From: Isoptericola cucumis
GTDB taxonomy: Bacteria > Actinomycetota > Actinomycetes > Actinomycetales > Cellulomonadaceae
Length of the DNA: 64,000 bases
Direction of reading: 5' to 3'
NCBI RefSeq assembly: GCF_014635665.1
Contig: NZ_BMDG01000005.1
Span: 124,001 to 188,000 of the forward strand
Below the pieces are notes generated by a model. It worked only from the letters and a program-made list of their open reading frames with translations. It ran no database searches and had not been told where the DNA came from. Positions 1-11,429 of this stretch are shown piece after piece; the first letter of the stretch is position 1; each line of letters starts with the position of its first letter. The translations under genes were made by a program, and so were the position numbers.

Positions 1-2621
<2,621 letters not shown>

Positions 2622-2630
2622 CCCCCCTTC

Positions 2631-2684
2631 GAGAACGTCCTCGTGGACGAAACTTGCCCGAGTTTCGTCCACGAGGACGTTCTC
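2631..2684. repeat. Long palindrome, copy 1 (24-bp perfect arms)
   Basis: Arms 2631-2654 and 2661-2684 are perfect reverse complements around a 6-nt loop (TGCCCG). The hairpin starts 10 nt after the DUF4233 stop. Apart from the loop its core is identical to the palindrome at 3801-3868, and together they bracket the DUF559-type nuclease gene. It has no T-run, so it is not a textbook intrinsic terminator, although it could act as a 3' stem-loop. A REP-like or mobile-module boundary is the alternative. Confidence 0.9.
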
Positions 2685-2801
2685 GTACATCCGGAGCCTG
2701 CGTCGAGGCGACGTCGTCCCCAGGTCGTCCGCGGCCGGACGTGTCCACAGACCAGGGCTACGGGCAACACCGCGGGGGCGCGGGCTGCTGGACTGCGCGG
2801 C

Positions 2802-3782
2802 GTGCGACCGCTGAAGAAGATCCCCGAGGAGGTCCTCGGGCTCGCGCGCCGGCAGGAGGACCTGGTGTCCGCCGCGCAGGCCGACGCGTGCGGCGTCGAC
2901 CCGCGGTGGCAGGCGCGCATGGTCGGTCAGGGCCGGTGGGTGCGGGTGACGACCGGCGTCTACGACACGGACCCCGTCCCCGCGGCGGACCGTCCGAAGC
3001 CTGACGCACTCGACCACCGTCGTCGGCGGGCGGCATGGATCGGCCTGCTCGCGCACGGGCCGACGGCGGTCGCCGTGGGGCAGGCCGCCCTGGCGCTCCA
3101 CGGCGTGCAGGGCCTGCCGCTCGTCGTCCGGCCCGAGGTCATGGTGGCCGGGGGCCACCATCGGCGCGCTCGCGACGGGATCGTCGTCCGGCAGCTCGAC
3201 CCGGCAGTCGGGGTCGTCGAGGCGTCCGGCGGTCGCGTGGCGGCCGTGGTGCACGCACTCGGACAGGCCGTGCCGACCCTCGACCGTCGGCACGCGGTCG
3301 CGGTGCTCGACAACGCCGTCCACCAGGACCTGATCGCCCGTGCCGAGGTCGAGGCGGCGCACGACCTCGCGCGGGGTCGGCGGGGCGTCGAACGGACGCA
3401 CGGCTGGTGGCGGCTGACGGACGGGCGCGCGGAGTCGCCGCTCGAGACGTTCGCCAGGCTGGACTGCCTGGACGCCGGTGTACCCCCTGACGACCTGCAG
3501 CACGTCGTCGAGGACCCGGACGGCCGATTCCTCGGGCGGAGCGACCTGGCGTGGTCGCTGCCCGACGGGCGGTGGGTGCTGCTCGAGGTCGACGGCGTCG
3601 GCGTGCACTCCGCCCCGGAGGCGCTCCTGGAGGACCGCAGGCGCCAGAACCGCCTGGTGGCGGAGGGCGGCGTGCTGATCCAGCGGGCCACCTGGGCAGA
3701 GCTCCGGGTGCCCGGGAGGGTCGGCGACCGGATGGCGGATCTTCTCGTCCGCCTCGGGTGGCGGCAACGGGACGTCGCCTGA
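2802..3782 (+). CDS. AbiEi-like N-terminal domain plus DUF559 (Vsr-like PD-(D/E)XK) nuclease domain protein
   Basis: The 326-residue protein starts at GTG 2802; upstream in-frame codons translate only the palindrome. Residues about 10-50 resemble the winged-helix AbiEi_4 antitoxin-type domain found at the front of many actinobacterial proteins ([11 protein letters not shown], then [16 protein letters not shown]). Residues about 211-300 look like a DUF559/Vsr-type nuclease core: [25 protein letters not shown] with the E-x-D pair, then EDRRRQNRL. Such proteins are usually orphan genes of unknown role, and no partner toxin gene is adjacent. It lies between DUF4233 and ndk, commonly neighbours in relatives, and is flanked by two copies of a long palindrome, which suggests insertion as a module. 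Confidence 0.7.
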   Translation: MRPLKKIPEEVLGLARRQEDLVSAAQADACGVDPRWQARMVGQGRWVRVTTGVYDTDPVPAADRPKPDALDHRRRRAAWIGLLAHGPTAVAVGQAALALHGVQGLPLVVRPEVMVAGGHHRRARDGIVVRQLDPAVGVVEASGGRVAAVVHALGQAVPTLDRRHAVAVLDNAVHQDLIARAEVEAAHDLARGRRGVERTHGWWRLTDGRAESPLETFARLDCLDAGVPPDDLQHVVEDPDGRFLGRSDLAWSLPDGRWVLLEVDGVGVHSAPEALLEDRRRQNRLVAEGGVLIQRATWAELRVPGRVGDRMADLLVRLGWRQRDVA

Positions 3783-3800
3783 TCGTGTCTGCCCGCCGTC

Positions 3801-3868
3801 CTCCTTCCAGAACGTCCTCGTGGACGAAACTCGGCCGAGTTTCGTCCACGAGGACGTTCTCGAAGGAG
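3801..3868. repeat. Long palindrome, copy 2 (26-bp perfect arms plus 7 more pairs)
   Basis: Bases 3809-3834 pair perfectly with 3835-3860. After one C/C mismatch, 3801-3807 pair with 3862-3868, giving 33 of 34 positions paired and a palindromic centre (CGGCCG). The core matches copy 1 at 2631-2684. It begins 19 nt after the nuclease stop and ends 26 nt before the ndk -10 element, so it also separates two transcription units. Confidence 0.9.
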
Positions 3869-3893
3869 GGCCGGGGCAGCGGCTCGGCGCCGA

Positions 3894-3899
3894 TAGGCT
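3894..3899 (+). promoter_or_regulatory. Predicted -10 element for ndk (leaderless)
   Basis: TAGGCT lies 7 bases before ATG 3907. Transcription would then begin at or next to the start codon, and no ribosome-binding site is visible. The same hexamer and spacing recur at smc, rseP and proS in this window. Confidence 0.7.
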
Positions 3900-3906
3900 T
3901 CGGGGC

Positions 3907-4374
3907 ATGACCGACGCAGCACAGACCGCCATGCCCGCCGCGCCCGACCAGCACGACGTCGAGCGCACCCTCGTGCTCGTGAAGCCCGACGGCGTCCGCC
4001 GCGGCCTGTCCGGCGAGGTGCTGCGGCGCATCGAGGCCAAGGGCTACACGCTCGCCGCCGTGGAGCTGAAGCAGGCCACCACCGAGCTGCTCGCGGCGCA
4101 CTACGCCGAGCACGAGGGCAAGCCGTTCTACGCCCCCCTCGTGGAGTTCATGCTGTCCGGCCCGACGCTCGCGGTCGTGGCCGAGGGCCAGGGCGTGATC
4201 CCCGGGTTCCGCTCGCTCGCCGGGGCGACCAACCCCACCGAGGCGGCGCCGGGCACGATCCGCGGCGACCTGGGTCGTGACTGGGGCCTGAAGGTCCAGC
4301 AGAACCTCGTGCACGGGTCGGACTCTCCCGAGTCCGCCGCCCGCGAGATCGGGCTCTGGTTCCCCGGCCTCTGA
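3907..4374 (+). CDS. ndk: Nucleoside diphosphate kinase
   Basis: The 155-residue cytosolic enzyme transfers the gamma phosphate between nucleoside tri- and diphosphates through a phosphohistidine. The N-terminus carries about 18 extra residues before the conserved [12 protein letters not shown] (residues 19-30). [15 protein letters not shown] (106-120) is the nucleotide-binding segment, and NLVHGSDS (133-140) holds the catalytic His136. ATG 3907 is chosen because it lies 7 nt after a TAGGCT -10 element. A GC-rich stem-loop follows the stop. It is a single-gene unit before smc. Confidence 0.97.
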   Translation: MTDAAQTAMPAAPDQHDVERTLVLVKPDGVRRGLSGEVLRRIEAKGYTLAAVELKQATTELLAAHYAEHEGKPFYAPLVEFMLSGPTLAVVAEGQGVIPGFRSLAGATNPTEAAPGTIRGDLGRDWGLKVQQNLVHGSDSPESAAREIGLWFPGL

Positions 4375-4408
4375 GGCGGCCCGGCACCGCACCGGCGCCC
4401 CGACGACA

Positions 4409-4435
4409 GGCGGCACCCTCCCCGGGGGTGCCGCC
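4409..4435 (+). terminator. Stem-loop after ndk
   Basis: GGCGGCACCC (4409-4418) pairs with GGGTGCCGCC (4426-4435) 34 nt after the ndk stop, followed by only TTCGT. This is a probable GC-rich actinobacterial terminator without a long T-run. Confidence 0.6.
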
Positions 4436-4481
4436 TTCGTGCGCTCCGGCCCAGGTCCGCGGAATCCGGGCGTCCGGCGGT

Positions 4482-4487
4482 TAGGCT
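4482..4487 (+). promoter_or_regulatory. Predicted -10 element for smc (leaderless)
   Basis: TAGGCT is followed by six bases and then GTG 4494, with no Shine-Dalgarno sequence between, predicting a leaderless mRNA. Confidence 0.7.
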
Positions 4488-4493
4488 CGCCGC

Positions 4494-7400
4494 GTGCACC
4501 TCAAGACGCTCACGCTCCGGGGCTTCAAGTCGTTCGCCTCGGCGACGACGCTGAGCCTCGAGCCGGGCATCACGTGCGTCGTGGGTCCCAACGGCTCCGG
4601 CAAGTCGAACGTCGTCGACGCCCTGTCGTGGGTGATGGGGGAGCAGGGCGCGAAGTCGCTGCGCGGCGGCAAGATGGAGGACGTCATCTTCGCGGGCACG
4701 TCGGGGCGGCCGCCGCTCGGCCGGGCCGAGGTCTCCCTGACGATCGACAACACCGACGGCGCCCTCCCGATCGACTACACCGAGGTCACGATCACCCGCA
4801 CGCTGTTCCGCAGCGGTGGGTCCGAGTACGCGATCAACGGCAGCTCGTGCCGGCTCCTCGACATCCAGGAGCTGCTCAGCGACTCCGGCATCGGGCGCGA
4901 GATGCACGTCGTCGTGGGCCAGGGCCAATTGGACCAGGTGCTGCGCGCGACGCCGGAGGACCGGCGCGGCTTCATCGAGGAGGCCGCGGGAGTCCTCAAG
5001 CATCGCAAGCGCAAGGAGAAGGCGCTGCGCAAGCTCGACGCGATGGCGGGCAACCTCGCACGCCTCACCGACCTCACGGCCGAGCTGCGGCGCCAGCTCG
5101 GCCCGCTGGGCCGCCAGGCGGCGGCGGCACGCAAGGCGCGCACCGTCCAGGTCGAGCTGCGCGACGCGAGGTCGCGCCTCCTGGCCGACGACCTCGCCCA
5201 GCTCACCGCCCAGCTCGCGCAGGAGAAGGCTGACGAGGCCGCGCTGCGCGAGCGGCAGCAGGAGACCGAGCGGGAGCTGGGGCTGGCGCGCGAGCAGCTG
5301 GCGCGGCTCGAGGTCGCCGCGGCGGAGGCCACGGCGACGTCCGGTCGCGCCGGGGACGCGTTCCACGCGCTCGGCGCGGTGCGCGAGCGGCTGCAGGGGC
5401 TCGCCCGCCTGGCCGACGAGCGGGTGCGCCTGCTGGGGACCGCGGAGCCGGAGCAGCGCGGCCAGGACCCGGCGGAGCTGGAGGCGCAGGCGGAGCGGGC
5501 CCGGGCGTCCGAGGCGGAGCTGACCCGTGAGGTCGAGCGGGCGCGCGCGGCGCTGGCCGACGCGACCGCGGCGCGCAGCGCGGCCGAGGAGGCCGCGGAC
5601 GGGGCCGAGCGCGAGCTCGCCACCCTCCACCGGGGAGCCGCCGACCGTCGCGAGGGGCTCGCGCGGCTGTCCGGGCAGGTCGGCGCGCGACGCAGCCGCG
5701 TGGAGGCCGCCGACGCCGAGCTCGAGCGCCTCCGCGCGGTCCTCGACGAGGCCGAGCGGCGCGCCGCGGAGGCGTCGCGCGAGTTCAGCGCGCTCGAGGT
5801 GCAGGTCGTCGGTGCGGAGGAGGGCGAGGAGGACCTCGACGCCCGGCACGAGGCGGCGTCGGCGGAGCTCGCGGACGCGCAGGCCGCGGTGGAGCGGCTG
5901 ACGGAGGACTCCGCGGCGGCGGACGGCGACCGCGCCACCTGGAGCGCGCGCGTCGAGGCGCTCGAGCTGAGCCTCGACCGCAAGGACGGCGCGGGGGCGC
6001 TCCTCGCCGGCGAGCAGCACGGCGTGCTCGGCTCGGTGGCCGCCCTGCTCGGGGTGGAGGCGGGGTACGAGGACGCGGTGGCCGCGGCCCTCGGGCCGGT
6101 GGCGGACGCGGTCGCGGTGGCCGACGTCGACGCGGCGGTCGACGCGCTGCGGCGCCTGCGCGACGACGACGCCGGACGGGCGGGGCTCGTCGTGGGCGGG
6201 TCGCCGGAGGCCTCCGAGCCGGGCGCGACCGCCGCAGGGCTCCCCGACGGCGCCCGTCGCGCGACGGACGTCGTGACGGTCGCGGGCCCGGCGGCGGCGC
6301 CCCTGCGCACGCTGCTGCGGGACGTCGTCGTGGTCGACGACCTGGCGCAGGCGCGCGCGCTGGTGCACGACGCCCCGGGCGTGGTCGCGGTGACCAGGGC
6401 GGGGGACCTGCTGGGAGCCGGGCGGGCATGGGGCGGTTCCGCGGCGGCCCCGAGCGTGCTGCACCTCACCTCGGCCCTCGAGGAGGCGCGCGCTGGGCTG
6501 GAGGACGCGACGGCCCGCGGCGAGCGCTCCCGGTTCGAGCTGGTCGGTGCGCGCGAGCGGCTCACCGCGGCGCAGGCGTCGCACGACGGCGCCCTGGCCC
6601 GGCTGCACGAGTCGGACGCGGCGCTCGCCGCGGTCGCCGAGCAGCTCGGCACGCTGGGGGCCGCGCACCGGGCGGCGACGGCCGAGGCCGAGCGCCACCG
6701 CGCCGCCCTGGCGCAGGCGGCCGAACGGCGCGAGACCGACGAGGCGGAGCTGGCGGCGCTGACCCGTCGGCTCGAGGTGGCCGAGACCGAGCCCGCCCAG
6801 TCCGAGGAGCAGCTGGCGGCCGCCCAGACCGAGCGGGACGCCGCGCAGGCCGCGGCGTCCGAGGCCCGGTCGCGGGAGACGGAGGCGCGGCTGGAGCTGC
6901 GCACCTGCGAGGAGCGGGCACGTGCCGTCTCGGGGCGGGCCCAGGGGCTGGCCCGGGCGGCGGAGCAGGAGCGCGCGGCCCGGGAGAAGGCGGAGCGGCG
7001 GGCGCGGCACCGTGCCGCCGAGGCCCGGGTGGCGGCGTCGGTGCGCGACGACGCCGGCGCGGCGCTCGAGGTGCTCGCGCGCTCGGTCGAGCGTGCACGG
7101 ACGGAACGGGCCGCCGCGGAGGCCGACCGCACCGCCCGGCAGGCGGAGGTCGACGAGGTCCGGGCCGGGGCGGAGCGACTGACGGGCGAGCTGCGCGACC
7201 TCACCGACGTCGCGCACCGTGACGAGGTGGCGCGCGCGCAGCAGGAGGCGCGCCTGGAGCAGCTGCGCACCCGTGCGGTCGACGAGCTCGGCACCGACCC
7301 CGAGGCGCTGGTGGAGGAGTTCGGGCCGCACCGCGAGGTGCCGGTGCCGCGGCCGGAGGACGCCGCCGACGACGACCCGGACCCCGACCCGGTGCCGTAC

Positions 7401-8066
7401 GTGCGCGAGGAGCAGGCCAGGCGGCTCCAGACCGCGGAGCGGGCCCTCGCCCGCATCGGCACCGTCAACCCGCTGGCGCTGGAGGAGTTCGCCGCCCTGG
7501 AGGAGCGTCATCAGTTCCTCACGGAGCAGCTGGCCGACCTCAAGAAGTCCCGGGAGGACCTGCTGCAGATCGTGGCGGAGATCGACGAGCGGGTGCAGCA
7601 GGTCTTCGCGGAGGCGTACCGCGACACGGCGGAGCAGTTCGAGCGGGTGTTCGGCCGGTTGTTCCCGGGCGGCGAGGGGCGGCTCGTGCTCACCGACCCC
7701 GCCGACCTGCTCGCCACCGGCATCGAGGTCGAGGCCCGGCCCGCCGGAAAGAAGGTCAAGCGGCTGTCGCTGCTGTCGGGCGGCGAGCGCTCCCTGACGG
7801 CGGTCGCCTTCCTCGTGTCGATCTTCAAGGCGCGCCCGAGCCCGTTCTACGTGATGGACGAGGTCGAGGCCGCGCTCGACGACGTGAACCTCGGCCGGCT
7901 GCTCGAGATCTTCCGCGAGCTGCAGGAGGACTCCCAGCTCATCGTCATCACGCACCAGAAGCGCACCATGGAGGTCGCCGACGCGCTGTACGGCGTGACG
8001 ATGCGCGGCGACGGTGTGACGACCGTCATCTCCCAACGAATGCGCGAGAGCGCCGAAGTCTTGTGA
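4494..8066 (+). CDS. smc: Chromosome segregation protein SMC
   Basis: The 1190-residue ATPase has the condensin SMC layout. The Walker A motif is GPNGSGKS (31-38). A long Ala/Glu/Arg-rich coiled coil follows, with a hinge around residues 500-640 (GVLGSVAALLGVEAGYEDA). A second coiled coil leads to a C-terminal ATPase half with LSGGERSLTA (about 1093) and Walker B YVMDEVEAALDD (about 1118). With ScpA and ScpB it organises and resolves newly replicated origins. GTG 4494 is supported by the N-terminal MHLKTLTLRGFKSF family start and by the TAGGCT -10 six bases upstream. ftsY follows after one small gene, a common actinobacterial order. Confidence 0.97.
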   Translation: MHLKTLTLRGFKSFASATTLSLEPGITCVVGPNGSGKSNVVDALSWVMGEQGAKSLRGGKMEDVIFAGTSGRPPLGRAEVSLTIDNTDGALPIDYTEVTITRTLFRSGGSEYAINGSSCRLLDIQELLSDSGIGREMHVVVGQGQLDQVLRATPEDRRGFIEEAAGVLKHRKRKEKALRKLDAMAGNLARLTDLTAELRRQLGPLGRQAAAARKARTVQVELRDARSRLLADDLAQLTAQLAQEKADEAALRERQQETERELGLAREQLARLEVAAAEATATSGRAGDAFHALGAVRERLQGLARLADERVRLLGTAEPEQRGQDPAELEAQAERARASEAELTREVERARAALADATAARSAAEEAADGAERELATLHRGAADRREGLARLSGQVGARRSRVEAADAELERLRAVLDEAERRAAEASREFSALEVQVVGAEEGEEDLDARHEAASAELADAQAAVERLTEDSAAADGDRATWSARVEALELSLDRKDGAGALLAGEQHGVLGSVAALLGVEAGYEDAVAAALGPVADAVAVADVDAAVDALRRLRDDDAGRAGLVVGGSPEASEPGATAAGLPDGARRATDVVTVAGPAAAPLRTLLRDVVVVDDLAQARALVHDAPGVVAVTRAGDLLGAGRAWGGSAAAPSVLHLTSALEEARAGLEDATARGERSRFELVGARERLTAAQASHDGALARLHESDAALAAVAEQLGTLGAAHRAATAEAERHRAALAQAAERRETDEAELAALTRRLEVAETEPAQSEEQLAAAQTERDAAQAAASEARSRETEARLELRTCEERARAVSGRAQGLARAAEQERAAREKAERRARHRAAEARVAASVRDDAGAALEVLARSVERARTERAAAEADRTARQAEVDEVRAGAERLTGELRDLTDVAHRDEVARAQQEARLEQLRTRAVDELGTDPEALVEEFGPHREVPVPRPEDAADDDPDPDPVPYVREEQARRLQTAERALARIGTVNPLALEEFAALEERHQFLTEQLADLKKSREDLLQIVAEIDERVQQVFAEAYRDTAEQFERVFGRLFPGGEGRLVLTDPADLLATGIEVEARPAGKKVKRLSLLSGGERSLTAVAFLVSIFKARPSPFYVMDEVEAALDDVNLGRLLEIFRELQEDSQLIVITHQKRTMEVADALYGVTMRGDGVTTVISQRMRESAEVL

Positions 8067-8070
8067 GAAT
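8065..8070 (+). promoter_or_regulatory. Possible -10 element for the small membrane gene at 8077
   Basis: GAGAAT overlaps the smc stop region and lies six bases before ATG 8077, the same spacing as the other predicted leaderless starts. The match to TANNNT is weaker. Confidence 0.4.
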
Positions 8071-8076
8071 AGCGAC

Positions 8077-8409
8077 ATGATCACGTTCGTCGTCTGGGTC
8101 CTCGGATCCCTCGTCCTCGCGGGCGCAGTCTTCCTGGTGGCCAACGTGATGGAGCGTCGTGATCCCAGCACCGACGAGCCCCCCGGCCTGCGCCGGTTCG
8201 TCCGTGACTTCACCTCCGGGCTGCGCCGCCGGGACCGGCGCGCCGAGCCCGGCGACCCGGTGGACACGGACATGGACGACTTCTTCGCCGCCACGATCGA
8301 GTCCGCGCCCGGGTACGTCGACGCCGAGGAGCTCTCGGACGTGCTGCACCGCGCGCGGCAGCAGGCGCGCACCACGCTGCACGTGGGGACGGTGCACAAG
8401 CCCGAGTGA
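8077..8409 (+). CDS. Hypothetical protein with one N-terminal membrane helix
   Basis: The 110-residue protein begins with a hydrophobic segment (FVVWVLGSLVLAGAVFLVA, residues 4-22) and continues as an Arg/Asp-rich soluble tail (RRFVRDF, RRRDRRAEPGD, DTDMDDFFAA). I do not recognise a named family. It starts 10 nt after smc and ends 63 nt before ftsY, and codon use is like its neighbours. A membrane-anchored accessory role is possible, but nothing in the sequence shows what it does. Confidence 0.7.
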   Translation: MITFVVWVLGSLVLAGAVFLVANVMERRDPSTDEPPGLRRFVRDFTSGLRRRDRRAEPGDPVDTDMDDFFAATIESAPGYVDAEELSDVLHRARQQARTTLHVGTVHKPE

Positions 8410-8460
8410 CGGCCGCGCCGACGGCTCCGTCGTCGGGGCGGGCGCGCCCACGGTCTCTGG

Positions 8461-8466
8461 AAGACT
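8461..8466 (+). promoter_or_regulatory. Predicted -10 element for ftsY
   Basis: AAGACT lies six bases before GTG 8473. The identical hexamer and spacing precede xerC at 24865-24870. It supports GTG 8473 over the in-frame GTG at 8467. Confidence 0.5.
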
Positions 8467-8472
8467 GTGCGC

Positions 8473-9630
8473 GTGACTGATCTGCTCTGGCTCTGGATCC
8501 TGCTCGGCGTCCTCGTCGTCGTGGGCGGCGGCGCCGCCCTGCTCGTCCCGCGCTCCCGCCGGCGCGGCGGCGCGGCACCCCAGGCGCCCGCTCCCGCCGT
8601 CGAGGAGCCCCCTGCCGAGGCGCCGCCCGTCGCCGTACCTGCCGACGACGCGACCGTCGCCGCGCCGCCCGCACCGGTCGTCGAGACCCCGGCCCCCGCC
8701 GCGGGCCGCCTGGTGCGGCTGCGCGACCGGCTCGCGCGCTCCGGCTCCCCGCTCGGCGCCCGCCTGCTGAGCGTGCTCTCCCGGGACCACCTCACCGAGG
8801 ACGACTGGGACGAGCTCGAGGAGACCCTGCTGCTGGCCGACATCGGGGCCGGCCCCGCGGGCGAGCTGATGGAGTCGCTGCGCACCCGGGTGCGCGTGCT
8901 GGGCGTGCGCGACGCGGACTCCGTGCGTCAGCTGCTGCGCGAGGAGCTGCTGAAGATCGTCGACCCGACCCTCGACCGCGAGGTCGCCACGCACGGGCCG
9001 CTCGCCGACGACGGCACCCGCCTGCCCGCGGTCGTGCTCGTCGTGGGCGTGAACGGCACCGGCAAGACGACGACCGTCGGCAAGCTCGCGCGGGTGCTGG
9101 TCGCCGAGGACCGGTCGGTGGTGCTCGGCGCCGCGGACACCTTCCGCGCGGCGGCCGCCGACCAGCTGCAGACCTGGGGCGCGCGCGTGGGCGTCGAGAC
9201 GGTCCGCTCGGACCGCGACGGCGCCGACCCCGCGTCGGTCGCCTTCGACGCCGTGAAGAAGGGGCGCGTGGACGGCACGGACGTCGTGCTCGTCGACACG
9301 GCCGGCCGGCTGCAGAACAAGGCCGGGCTCATGGACGAGCTGGGCAAGATCACCCGAGTCGTGACGCGCGAGGCGCCGCTGTCCGAGGTGCTCCTCGTCC
9401 TCGACGCCACGACCGGGCAGAACGGGCTCAACCAGGCGCGCGTGTTCGGCGAGGTCGCGGGCGTCACCGGCATCGTGCTCACCAAGCTCGACGGCACCGC
9501 CAAGGGCGGGATCGTCGTGGCGGTGCAGCGCGAGCTCGGCGTGCCGGTCAAGCTCGTCGGCCTGGGTGAGGGCCCCGACGACCTGGCGCCGTTCGACGCG
9601 GAGCAGTTCGTGGACGGGCTCCTCGGCTGA
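8473..9630 (+). CDS. ftsY: Signal recognition particle receptor FtsY
   Basis: The 385-residue SRP receptor GTPase docks ribosome-SRP complexes at the Sec translocon. It has an N-terminal membrane helix (LLWLWILLGVLVVVGGGAAL), an Ala/Pro/Glu-rich linker to about residue 75, then the NG domain. The P-loop is GVNGTGKTTTVGKLA (about 192-206), followed by DTFRAAAADQL, DTAGRLQNK (about 275) and TKLDGTAKGG. A true transmembrane anchor rather than an amphipathic helix is common in actinobacterial FtsY. GTG 8467 is an alternative start. The last codons and stop (CTCGGCTGA) form the first bases of a dispersed repeat. Confidence 0.96.
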   Translation: MTDLLWLWILLGVLVVVGGGAALLVPRSRRRGGAAPQAPAPAVEEPPAEAPPVAVPADDATVAAPPAPVVETPAPAAGRLVRLRDRLARSGSPLGARLLSVLSRDHLTEDDWDELEETLLLADIGAGPAGELMESLRTRVRVLGVRDADSVRQLLREELLKIVDPTLDREVATHGPLADDGTRLPAVVLVVGVNGTGKTTTVGKLARVLVAEDRSVVLGAADTFRAAAADQLQTWGARVGVETVRSDRDGADPASVAFDAVKKGRVDGTDVVLVDTAGRLQNKAGLMDELGKITRVVTREAPLSEVLLVLDATTGQNGLNQARVFGEVAGVTGIVLTKLDGTAKGGIVVAVQRELGVPVKLVGLGEGPDDLAPFDAEQFVDGLLG

Positions 9631-9682
9631 GCCGGAGCGGAGCCGCAGGCTCGGCCGACAGAGAGCTCGGCTGAGCCGGAGG
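9622..9682 (+). repeat. Dispersed 3'-end repeat, short copy (R1)
   Basis: The copy starts with CTCGGCTGAGCCGGAG at 9622-9637, which encodes the end of ftsY, and ends with a second copy of the same 16-mer at 9665-9680. The middle keeps only the right-hand part (CCGCAGGCTCGGCCGACAGA) of the longer copies at 16191, 39761 and 46052. It therefore looks like an internal deletion derivative. Confidence 0.8.
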
Positions 9683-9691
9683 TGAGCCCGC

Positions 9692-9760
9692 GAAACCTGA
9701 TGTTTACGCCCGCGCGGCTCTTGTCACACGGGCGTCACAGGAGTCGCGTCCAGGGGAAAC
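9692..9760 (+). promoter_or_regulatory. Candidate GlnR operator region upstream of amtB
   Basis: Half-sites spaced by six bases, as in actinobacterial GlnR boxes (GNNAC-n6-GNNAC), are visible: GAAAC-n6-TTTAC at 9692-9707 and GTCAC-n6-GTCAC at 9723-9738, with a further GAAAC at 9756-9760. They lie 60-130 bp before amtB, a known GlnR target in Streptomyces and Mycobacterium. Binding here is inferred. Confidence 0.45.
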
Positions 9761-9818
9761 CCCGCTCGCCGACGGTTGTCCCGACCCGGCCGCCCGGCCG
9801 GCGAGGGAGGGACAACTC

Positions 9819-11428
<1,610 letters not shown>

Positions 11429-11429
11429 G

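Noticed and set aside
2643-2801. N-terminal extension of the nuclease gene starting in the first palindrome
   Set aside because: The residues translate the palindrome itself and recur in other frames at the second palindrome. No family homology begins until after GTG 2802.
4128-8885. A minus-strand open frame of about 1585 codons covering smc and ftsY
   Set aside because: It is antisense to well-supported genes and reads as low-complexity Arg/Ala/Leu. In very high-GC DNA long antisense frames arise from third-position GC bias. The same applies to other large minus-strand frames, for example over amtB, infB and pnp.
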